In this document: in pieces, positions 54,984 to 64,000 of the stretch
Layout: every line of letters starts with the position of its first letter
How positions within the stretch are numbered: position 1 is the stretch's first letter
Assembly: GCF_036373705.1 (NCBI RefSeq)
Contig: NC_089863.1
Span: 35,601,227-35,665,226 of the forward strand
Length of the DNA: 64,000 bases
Direction of reading: 5' to 3'
Source of the DNA: Amia ocellicauda
Taxonomy: Eukaryota; Chordata; Actinopteri; Amiiformes; Amiidae
Notes under the pieces: generated by a model
Database searches by the model: none
Seen by the model: only the letters and a program-made list of their open reading frames with translations
Told to the model about the DNA's origin: nothing
Made by a program: the position numbers and the translations under genes

Positions 54984-57900
54984 ATGTCCTTTAAAATAAG
55001 CAGTTGGAATATGCAGGGTTTACGCTCCTCAACTTTTGGAATGAAGAGCACAGGCCCTGAACTGATCAACACTGTAAATAGTTCAGATGTTTTCATTCTT
55101 GTAGAGACTTGGTGCTGTGCAGATATGTCTATACACTGGATGGATACAATGGATACAGGGAGCTGATTGTGCCCTCCTATAAAAAACCCAAAGTCAGGTG
55201 TGGCAGGGCCTCGTGGGGGATTATCGTGTGGTACAGGGAGGAGCTCCGAGCAGCCCTATGCCCAGTACAGAGAGGAGACACACACCTGTGGATGAAAATC
55301 AGAAAAGACACCCTACAAAATAACACAGATATATACCTATGTGCAATTTATATGCCACCCGCAGACTCCCCCTACTATAATGAGGAAGGCTTTCATGAGC
55401 TTCAAAACGAAATCTGCCACTTCCAGACCCTGGGCTCTGTACTGCTGTGTGGCGATCTCAATGCCAGGACTGGCAGAGAGATGGACTACATCAATACAGA
55501 GGGGAACACACACCTGTTCGGAGACTCCCCGCTGTGCCACACACACACCTCCACACTGACACAGCCACGACAGCGTGGTAAACAAGAGCAGGAAGCAGGT
55601 AGTGCGCCTATGTAAAAGCCTGGGTCTATATATCATCAATGGCAGGACCAGGGGGTACTCTCTGGGGAGATTCACATACTGCTCGGCTCTGGGCAGCAGT
55701 GTGGTGGACTACGCCATAACTGACCTGGACCCACAAGCCAACAATGCGTTTATAGTCAGACAACAATCTCCACTATCAGACCACAGCCAAATAACACTTT
55801 ACCTAAAAAGATCAGCGCAGCCACAAGTCAGAGCCAAACTTCCCACAAAACTGGTCTCCCTGCCACCCAGTTAGAGATGGTCAGAGCCCAGCACAGAGAA
55901 CTACACAAGAGCCCTGAATAGTGATGAGATTGAAAACATGTTAGACAGATATCAATCCTCACACTATCAAATAAACCAAAACGGAATAAACTCAGCCACC
56001 AAAACACTGAATGAAATATTTGAGAGACTGGCTTTAAAATCAAACATTAAAACAATTAAAAACCAAAATATGAAATCGTCTAAAAGAAAAAAAGAACAGT
56101 GGTGTGACCAGGAGTGTGAAACTTCTAGGAAACACCTGAGACATCTCTCCAACACTAAACACAGAGAGCCCGACAACCAGGAGGCTCGCCTCAGCTACTG
56201 CCAGGCCCTGCGGCACTACAAGCAACTCCTCAGTAAGAAAAAAGACCACTATATGGGCAGAATAAATACCCCAAAAACAAAAAATGAAATACCAATTCAA
56301 AATGGAGAAATCTGGAAAACACACTTTGAAAAACTTTACCAAAATGTTGAAAACAATCCAAAGCCAGAACAGGTTAAAATATTAAAAAACCTAAATAAAT
56401 TGGAAGAAATCATTAAGAATAACCAAAATCCCTTAGATAACCCATTTACAATACAGGAACTAAAACATCAACTCAAAATCCTCAAACCCAGGAAAGCCAG
56501 CGGCCCCGACAGCATCAGCCCTGAGATGCTGAAGCACAGCAGCCCGCAGCTGCAGGAGGCTCTGCTCAAACTCTTTAACCTGGTGCTGAGAGCCGGGTGT
56601 TTCCCTGAGGTCGGGAATCAAGGATTGATCACCCCGATTTTTAAAAGTGGAGACAAATTAGACCCCAATAACTACTGGGGCAGCTGTGTGAGCAGTAACC
56701 TGGGGAAGGTGTTCTGCAGTATCATCAACGCCCAGATACTGGCCTTCCTTACCAAGCACAGTGTCCTGAATAAGAGTCAGATTGGCTTCCTACCAAAACA
56801 CAGCACAACCGATCATATTTACACTCTACACACCCTCATAAATAAATATACCCAAAACAATAAAGGAAAAATATTTGCCTGTTTTGTAGACTTTAGAAAG
56901 GCATTTGACTCAATCTGGCACAAGGGATTATTTTATAAACTTCTACAGAGTGGTGTAGGGGGTAAAGTTTATGACATCATTAAATCAATGTATTCTGAAA
57001 ACAAATGCGGAGTTCAAATTGGCAACTCAAGAACAGAGTTCTTCACTCAGGGGCGGGGAGTGAGACAGGGCTGCAGTCTGAGTCCAACACTGTTCAACAT
57101 CTACATCATCGAGTTGGCCACAGTGTTGGAGCAGTCTGACGCCCGCAGCCTAACTCTCCATGACACAGAGATCAAGTTCCTGCTCTACGCAGACGACCTG
57201 GTGCTGCTGTCGCCCACAGAGCAGGGGCTTCAGCAGAACCTGGCGCTGCTAGAGCAGTACTGTCAGAAATGGGCCCTGGCAGTCAATCTGGACAAGACCA
57301 GAGTTATGGTTTTCCAGAAAAAAGCCCCATCTCAGGGAAACAGGTACCGCTTCACTCTGGGCAGCACTGGATTAGAGCACTGCACCAGACACAACTACCT
57401 TGGCCTGACCATCAGTGCGTCAGGGAGCTTCAGCCTGGCTATAAACGCATTAAAAGACAAGGCACGCCGGGCATTTTATGCCATAAAGACACAATTTGGG
57501 AAAACAACAATACCAATAACTATTTGGATTAAAATATTAAACTCCATCATCCAACCAATCCTGCTATATGGGAGCGAAGTGTGGGGTCCCCTCATGAACC
57601 TCAATAACAACAATTGGGACAAAAGCCCCATGGAAATATTCCACCTAGAATTTAATAAAAACATCTTACACGTACACAGAAACGCCCCCACGGCTCTGAG
57701 GCTCACAGAGCCCGAACACACAATGACCAAAACAACAACAATTGGGAAAATTGACATGTACCTGAAAAGCAAATACACAAAAGATTAGAGACACGAATTA
57801 GAATTACAAAACAAATTGGAATGCTACCGGGCCCTGAATAGAAACATTACATTGGCTGAATACTTAAAAATCCAAAATATAAAAGAGAGACAAAATCTAA

Positions 57901-58217
57901 CTAAATACAGGCTCAGTGACCACAGCCTCGCCATTGAAAAAGGCCGCTACAGAAAATTCTGGGTTGCCAGAGAAGAGCGGCTGTGCAGCCAGTGTGACCT
58001 AGGGGAGGTCGAAACACAGGCGCATTTCCTGCTGTCCTGCCCTAAATACACAAAAATCAGGGAGACATACTTTAAAATATTAAAAATGCATATCCCTGAG
58101 TTCAGCATGATCCCCGATTGCTGCAAACTCCCCGTCCTGCTGGGAGAGGAGGAGCGCACTGCCTTCTTAGCAGCGCAATATGTATCCACCTGCCACAGCC
58201 TGCGAGACAGTGTGTAG
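54984..58217 (+). pseudogene. LINE ORF2: endonuclease and reverse transcriptase
   Basis: The AP-endonuclease-like domain starts MSFKISSWNMQGLRSS and includes LLCGDLNARTGREMD (about 55,450) and SSVVDYAITD and LSDHSQITLYL (55,700-55,800). It is split by frameshifts near 55,120 and 55,580-55,610. After a TAG at 55,872 the reverse transcriptase runs open for 616 codons from 55,938, with motifs RKASGPDSISPEMLK, FVDFRKAFDSIW, GVRQGCSLSPTLFNIYI and FLLYADDLVLLSP. A TAG at 57,786 precedes the C-terminal part, which holds a Cys/His motif (LCSQCDLGEVETQAHFLLSC). The family's job is target-primed reverse transcription: the endonuclease nicks DNA and the reverse transcriptase copies the LINE RNA there. 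Confidence 0.88.
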
Positions 58218-58478
58218 ACACCAGCCTGTGGCACTCCATTTGCAAAACAAAATAAAAACAGTGATTTTTCTGATATCATGACACAAATTTTGATACAAAC
58301 AACAAATATGGTTTATATCCTACTTAATTTTATTTCAATGTGTACTATATTTGTTCCACTGAATCTTGTATTGCAATGTTTTGTCTTGATTGATAGAACA
58401 TTTGTATCTGCTTTGGCAATATTGTGATAGATCATGCCAATAAAGCACCTTTGAATTGAATTGAAATGAATTGACAGA

Positions 58479-58487
58479 CAGACAGAC

Positions 58488-58531
<44 letters not shown>

Positions 58532-59153
58532 CCAGCCAGCCAGACAGCCAGCCAGCTCAGCCATGACATCACGAGCCTCTCTCAGCTGACTGCTATGACA
58601 TCACAGAGCACGTACATTCCGTTGCTTGCCGTCTGTCAACCACTCAGTCACTGCCAGCCAGACTGGCTGGCTGGCTGGATGGGGGGGCTGCTTGCTGCTG
58701 CTGCGTATCTTAGCAAGCTAATTTGCCTGACCGGCCTTCCTACTCCTATGCCCAAATGCCCACCTAAGCCCGATCTGCTGTTCACCTGGATCACAGCTCC
58801 GCCCCAACAAGGCAGATCCTCCCAAAAATGGTACAAACTGATCCACGTTCCCCTCCACGGAAAGCTTTAGCCCAAAATAAGGGACACATTCTGCCCAATA
58901 TGTCAGCGCCAACCACAGCCTGAGGGACACAGTGACACACGAGCACCGGCTGTAAATATAATGTAAATACTCGTTTGTAATGCATGTCATTGTATTTCAA
59001 AAAAGGAATCTGGAAATGGTATACCTATTTTCTTTATTTGTATGTATTAAAGATCACATTTTATTACATTTTCTTTTTCTGTACGTCATTACATCTTATT
59101 GTGATTCATAATTCTATTATTTATTTTCCGTGTATATGTATGTATGTATGTAT
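58479..59153. repeat. Composite dispersed repeat X, copy 2, with a LINE C-terminal scrap
   Basis: After GACA and CA runs (58,479-58,530), the X sequence repeats 7,558-7,880 with many small differences. At about 58,890-58,950 a stretch encoding AQYVSANHSLRDTVTHEH closely resembles the end of the neighbouring LINE ORF2 (AQYVSTCHSLRDSV), so part of X is the 3' end of a related LINE. The right part matches 7,960-8,060 and ends in TATG repeats where the LTR of the next element begins. Confidence 0.7.
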
Positions 59154-59643
59154 TGTGACAAACCAAGGGGCAGGGTCATACATGGCAGATATGTCAGGCC
59201 AGGTCTGCTGCAAGGTGTGTACTCTAGGGTAGAATACCGACCCTAGGCAACTACACTCCCCAGAAACCCTCAGGCAGCCATTCTAGCACCTAATGTGGTC
59301 ACTTGGTGTTACTTCCTCAATTATTCACCAGGTATATAAGGCGGGCCTGAGAGAGAGAGAAGTGAGAGACAATAGGGTGAGTTATCTGGAAAACAGAGGT
59401 AGCTCATAAGGAGAAAGCCAAGACTTATTTATTCCAGACTTTGTTTAAAATAGAATGATTATGTAAGATTAGTTACAACTCCAGTGTGAGTTAGGTTTTG
59501 TTTTCAGATTTGTTTTGTTTGAAGTAAACATACAGGCACAGCCCTGTATTTGCAACCTCCTCCCTGGGTCATGACTGGTTTTTACTCCTAAGAAGATCAC
59601 AGAGAAGACCCGCACATGTGTACAGCCAAGGCGTTTTGTCACA
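59154..59643 (+). repeat. 5' LTR of the Gmr1-like element
   Basis: The 490-bp unit begins TGTGACAAA and ends TTTGTCACA, perfect short inverted ends. A TATA box (GTATATAAGG) lies near 59,332. It is inserted in TATG repeats. A TGG-starting stretch just inside (from about 59,646) is the likely tRNA primer-binding site. Confidence 0.85.
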
Positions 59644-59719
59644 TTTGGTGTAGAATGCGGGCAGCACCTCATGAAACCCAGACTGGCTGAGTGAATTTTT
59701 TTATCCAAAAAAAAAAAAA

Positions 59720-60470
59720 CTACAGGCTGTAATAGCCCAACAGGAAGCGACCAGGGTGCAGCAGGTGGCTCACCAGGATGCTATGCGGATGCATCAGGAA
59801 GCACTGCAGGTCCAGCATGATACAAATAAAATGTTTAGAGAAGAGCAGGAAAAGGTGACTAAAGAGCTGAAAGAGAGTGTTGAAGCACTTGCAACCAGGA
59901 TTGGGCCACAGGGGGCTGCAACCCATTCCACTCCCCGCACCAATCACTTTCTGCAGAAAATGACAAAACAGGACGATGTTGAGGCCTTCCTTATGACCTT
60001 TGAGAGGACAGCAGAGAGAGGGATGGCCAAAAGATTCCTGGGCAGGGCTTGTGGCACCTTATCTGGCAGGGGATGCACAGAAAGCGTACTTTGATCTGGA
60101 GCTGAAGGACGCCCAGGACTATGATAAATTGAAAGCGGAGATGAGGGCACATCGGTTTCAGCAGTGGGCCTACCAACCAGGACAACCAATCCGAACGCAG
60201 ATGTTTGATCTGATCCATCTGGCCAGGAAATGGCTACAGCCAGAGGTCCATTCATCAGCCGAGGTGGTGGAGGCCATAGTCCTTGACAACTACCAACGCT
60301 GTTTGCCCAAGGACGTTCGACGCTGGGTTGGCCAGAATGAGGTGCTGTCCGCTGACACCTTGGTGGCCATTGTAGAGCGGTTCTATACAGCCGGAGCAGC
60401 AGAGCATGTACCGGAGGTTAAAAACTCGTTCCCCAGGCCATGACGAACCAGCGGACCGGGTAAGATGGTT
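59720..60470 (+). mobile_element. gag region of the Gmr1-like element (fossil)
   Basis: The encoded sequence is rich in Gln and charged residues, followed by a capsid-like helical region of the kind related to SCAN domains in Gmr1-type elements. In the family gag forms the particle that packages the element's RNA. The region is not intact. Confidence 0.7.
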
Positions 60471-61190
60471 CCAAAGTACTCTGGGAAACATGACGCGCTG
60501 GGTTGGAAGAAAAGAGCAAGACTGGGGGGGGCAAAGGTGGGGCCTAAAGCCGAGACTAAGGGTTATAGGGGGTCACCATCACAACCAATTGTCTGCTACA
60601 ATTGTGACAAAGTAGGACATATTGCGGCCCACTGCCCAGGTAGAGAGGAACCAATGCAATGTAATGTGTGTGATATGGGGAAAGAGAAACCGGTATTTTA
60701 TGCCTGCCCTGTTGGGACGGATGTTTTCATAGGCGGAGTACCTAATCCAAAACACATGTGTACAGTGATAGTCGATGAGAAAGAAGTGGCTGCTCTACTC
60801 GACTCTGGCAGTATGGTTACACTGGTCACAGAAAAATTAGTAGCGACCAACAAGCTGGATAGACATCAGGAGCTCAGTATCACATGCACACATGGTGACA
60901 CACGCCCCTATCCCACAGCCCTTGTAAACATACAGACAGAGGCCGGGAAACTAGATTACGAAGTCGGTGTGGTACCCAACATGCCATATGATGTGATACT
61001 GGGACGATATTTTCCTAATTTTGGAAAACTAGATAGAAAACATAGTAAATTGGAAATGCACACTGAAAACTGTAAGCCAGAAGTTGCCTCGATCCCACAA
61101 CTAGAGCTAAAAGTAGACCTGGTTCCAGTTGAGTCGACAGTGAAGGTTTTGGTTGGGGAAAATTAACTGAAAACATAGGGGTGGAATGTA
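60470..61190 (+). mobile_element. Zinc knuckle and protease region (fossil)
   Basis: A CCHC knuckle (CYNCDKVGHIAAHC) near 60,595 is followed by an aspartic protease-like stretch (ALLDSGSMVTLV) near 60,795. In the family these bind RNA and cut the polyprotein. Confidence 0.75.
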
Positions 61191-61199
61191 GTGACGTAG

Positions 61200-62570
61200 A
61201 TGACCCTATGGAGGGTGAGGAACCCAGCACTAGCAGGGTGGGTGAGAATCCATTCATAGAGACCCCTGAAGCTGACAATGTAGAAGTGTCAGTGTTAGAG
61301 GGACTCCCCACTGATTTTGGCAGCGCACAGGTGCGAGATCTCACTCTACACTATGCTAAAGAAAATGTGAAGGTAGTAAATGGGACCCCTATGACTACTG
61401 CAGACCCGCCAACAGCTTATCCTTATTTTATGGTAAAAAATGACCTATTGTACCGTGTAAATAAGATAGGGGTGGACATTGTGGAGCAATTGCTAGTTCC
61501 CACCCCATTCAGACGAACAGTTCTCAATCTGGCACATGGGCATATCCTGGGGGGACATCTGGGGATGGACAAAACCAAGGATAGACTCCTGAGGAGGTTT
61601 TACTGGCCAGGCGTACATGCAGACGTGACAGAACATTGTAGCTCATGTCCTGAATGTCAACTACATGCTCCTAAACCAGCCTTCAGAAGCCCACTGGTCC
61701 CTTTGCCCATCATAGAGACCCCCTTTGCTAGGATAGCTATGGATGTGGTGGGACCTCTCCCGAAATCAGCCAGAGGGCATCAGTATATACTGGTTATTTT
61801 GGATTATGCCACCAGGTACCCAGAAGCCATTCCACTGCGGACCATGGCTTCAAAAGGTATTGCAAAAGAGCTAATGTTGATGTGTAGTAGGGTGGGGATA
61901 CCGAGGGAGATATTAACAGATCAGGGCACACCCTTTATGTCTAAGGTTATGACCGATCTGTGTAAATTGTTGCAGGTTAAGCAGTTGAGAACATCAGTCT
62001 ACCACCCACAAACAGATGGGTTGGTTGAGAGATTTAATAGGACCCTGAAGTCCATGCTAAGAAAGGTAATCGATAAGGATGGGAAAAATTGGGAATTCAT
62101 GCTGCCCTACTTGATGTCTGCCATTAGGGAAGTCCCACAGGCTTCCCTGGGCTTTTCGCCTTTTGAACTGTTATATGGGAGGCACCCCAGGGGGATATTA
62201 GACATAGCCCGTGAAACGTGGGAACACGAGTCCACTCCTTTCCGGAGTGTAGTCGAGCACATCAATGCTATGCAAGAGAGAATAGCCACAGTCACTCCCA
62301 TTGTGAGAGAGCACCTAAGGCAGGCACAGGAACACCAACAATTCGCCTATAATCGTCAGGCTACACTGAGGGTGTTCCAGCCTGGTGATAGGGTGTTGGT
62401 GTTGGTTCCCACTGTAGAATGTAAATTTCTGGCTACGTGGATGGGACCTTATGAGATTATAGAGCGAATACGGGAAGTGAACTATAAGGTTCAGCAACCC
62501 GGCCGCCGACCCCCAGAACAAATATATCATGTCAACTTAATAAAAGCCTGGAAGGACAGGGAAGTGTTGA
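61200..62570 (+). mobile_element. Integrase region (fossil)
   Basis: An H-H-C-C zinc-binding region (HGHILGGHLGMDKTKDRL through CSSCPECQ) is followed by an integrase core with AMDVVGPLPKS, LTDQGTPFMSK and YHPQTDGLVERFNRTLK, and a C-terminal chromatin-binding-like part. It lies before the reverse transcriptase. Confidence 0.85.
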
Positions 62571-62599
62571 TGTTGACTTACCCCCCTCAGCCACTAGGG

Positions 62600-64000
62600 A
62601 CACCGAAGGTGAATATTGCAGCTGCCTTGTCACCTGACCAGTTGAAGGAGGTGAACGACTTGATAATACGTAATAGGGAAGTTTTCTCAGGCATACCGGG
62701 GCGTACCCATTTAGTCTCTCACAACATTGTGTCTCTCCCAGGAAAGAAGGTAAATATGAGGCCTTACAGGGTACCAGAAGCTCGCAGGAACACTATTAGA
62801 AATGAGGTTAAGGAAATGCTGGAGGCAGGGGTTATTGAAGAATCCCACAGTGAGTGGTCCAGCCCTATAGTCATGGTTTCCAAACCTGATGGCTCCTGGA
62901 GATTCTGTAATGATTTTAGAAAGGTTAATGAAATTTCAAAGTTTGATGCATACCCAATGCCCCGAGTAGATGAATTGTTAGAGAATATTGGGAATGCTCG
63001 CTATATTTCAACTATTGACTTAGCCAAGGGCTACTGGCAGATTCCCTTGACCCCGGGTGCCAAAGAAAAAACAGCCTTTGCAACCCCAGATGGTCTGTTT
63101 CACTACACAGTGATGCCCTTTGGCCTGCATGGTGCTCCTGCCACCTTTCAAAGGTTGATGGACCACATACTTAGACCACACAGGACGTATGCGGCAGCAT
63201 ATTTAGATGATGTGGTCATTCACAGTCCAGATTGGGAATCACATTTGTCTCAGCTCCAAGCGGTATTGGATTCAATACATGCAGCAGGCCTGATGGCTAA
63301 TCCAACCAAATGCAATTTGGGGTTGGAAGAGGCCAAATACTTGGGCTATACAGTAGGGAGGGGTATGGTGAAACCCCAAATATCCAAGGTTGAAGCCATA
63401 AACTCTTGGCCTAGGCCTGTCAATAAAAAGCAGGTTAGGGCATTTTTAGGGTTAACTGGGTATTACCGGAGGTTTATTCCCAACTATGCTACCTTAGCGG
63501 CCCCTCTGACTGATATGACTAAGGCTACAGAACCCAATATGGTTAGATGGGGTGATACAGCAAACCGGGCTTTCCGGAGCCTACAGGAGGCGCTCTGCCG
63601 CAACCCCGTTTTAATGGTACCTGACTTTCAGAAAGAATTTATAGTCCAGACGGACGCCTCTGAGGTGGGGATCGGAGTGGTTTTGTCCCAAAGAATGGGT
63701 GATCACGAACACCCGGTGTTGTTCCTTAGCAGAAAGTTGGAATCCAATGAAATAAATTATTTGGTAGTTGAAGAAGAATGTTTGGCAGTGAAGTGGGCTT
63801 TGGACAGTCTTCGATACTATTTGTTGGGCAGGCACTTCACCCTGATCACTGACCATGCCCCCCTCACTTGGATGCATCGTTCGAAAGACAGGAATGCCCG
63901 TGTGATGAGGTGGTTTTTGAGTCTCCAACATTTTCATTTCACCCTGCAGCACAGGCCAGGGAAGGCCATGGGGAATGTTGATGGGCTGTCCCGGGTGCAT
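62600..64000 (+). mobile_element. Reverse transcriptase and RNase H region (fossil, cut by window edge)
   Basis: Typical Ty3/Gypsy reverse transcriptase blocks are visible (STIDLAKGYWQIPL, MPFGLHGAPATFQRLMD, AAYLDDVVIHS), then an RNase H domain with QTDASEVGIGVVLSQ and LITDHAPLTWMH. The region continues beyond 64,000. Confidence 0.88.

Larger units (their letters stand above)
52607..58478 (+). mobile_element. Near full-length LINE of the CR1/L2/Rex1 group
   Basis: The layout is a 5' UTR of about 290 bp, ORF1 (52,898-54,772), a 211-bp gap, ORF2 (54,984-58,217), a 3' UTR of about 250 bp with CCAATAAAGCACC, and a GAATTGAATTGA tail at about 58,450-58,478. It was inserted between a GA run and a GACA/CA run. 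It has two in-frame stops in ORF1, and two frameshifts plus two stops in ORF2, so it is dead but fairly young. The exact clade is not certain from eye reading. An esterase-like ORF1 is established for CR1-type elements. Confidence 0.88.
59154..64000 (+). mobile_element. Ty3/Gypsy LTR retrotransposon, Gmr1-like (integrase before RT), runs off the window
   Basis: The order of parts is 5' LTR, primer site, gag, zinc knuckle and protease, integrase, then reverse transcriptase with RNase H up to the window edge. Placing integrase ahead of reverse transcriptase is the known hallmark of the Gmr1 group of animal Ty3/Gypsy elements. The gag-protease part is broken (about two or three breaks); the pol part looks open within the window. 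The 3' LTR is not in view, so age cannot be set by comparing LTRs. The well-preserved pol part suggests a fairly young fossil. Confidence 0.88.

Overview
The window looks like repeat-dense genomic DNA of a ray-finned fish. The evidence is the mix of element families: Tc1 elements of the type shared by fishes and lampreys, a Tx1-clade LINE, a LINE of the CR1/L2/Rex1 kind with an esterase-like ORF1, and a Ty3/Gypsy element with integrase ahead of reverse transcriptase. Spliced vertebrate-style genes and a vertebrate-type 5S rDNA array point the same way. The species cannot be named from the sequence alone.

The centrepiece is about 14.29-51.48 kb: an uninterrupted head-to-tail array of 111 5S rRNA-like genes, all on the minus strand. 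Each is about 120 bp in a unit of 327-349 bp. The gene is clearly 5S, but its consensus differs from canonical vertebrate 5S at about 16 sites. Several of these differences pair with each other so that helix I is kept. Almost all copies keep a T-run terminator and a TATA-like box near -30. Many copies carry recurrent changes in promoter box A or box C. The array contains nested segmental duplications; the largest links 20 genes (17.7-24.2 kb) with 18 genes (30.0-35.9 kb).

Left flank (1-14.29 kb): an LTR end, a broken Tc1 element, then a 5-kb stretch in which the 5' end of a Tx1 LINE (about 2.5-3.12 kb) and the 3' end of a Tx1 LINE (6.74-7.51 kb) bracket two host-like spliced genes. One is a minus-strand BEN-domain gene (six exons visible, the last cut by LINE DNA). 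The other is a weakly supported plus-strand gene with a duplicated exon, whose last predicted exon is the LINE ORF2 C-terminus. Next come a composite microsatellite-rich repeat, another Tc1 remnant, a 2.25-kb mariner-like element with 75-bp inverted repeats and a solo LTR inside it, and further LTR and microsatellite debris.

Right flank (51.48-64 kb): a second Tc1 element abutting the array, a nearly full-length LINE (52.6-58.47 kb; ORF1 with coiled coil and SGNH esterase-like domain, ORF2 with endonuclease and reverse transcriptase, six inactivating changes), a second copy of the composite repeat, and a Gmr1-like Ty3/Gypsy element running off the window end.

No complete host protein-coding gene is present. 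The window reads as one 5S locus sitting in a graveyard of nested transposons.
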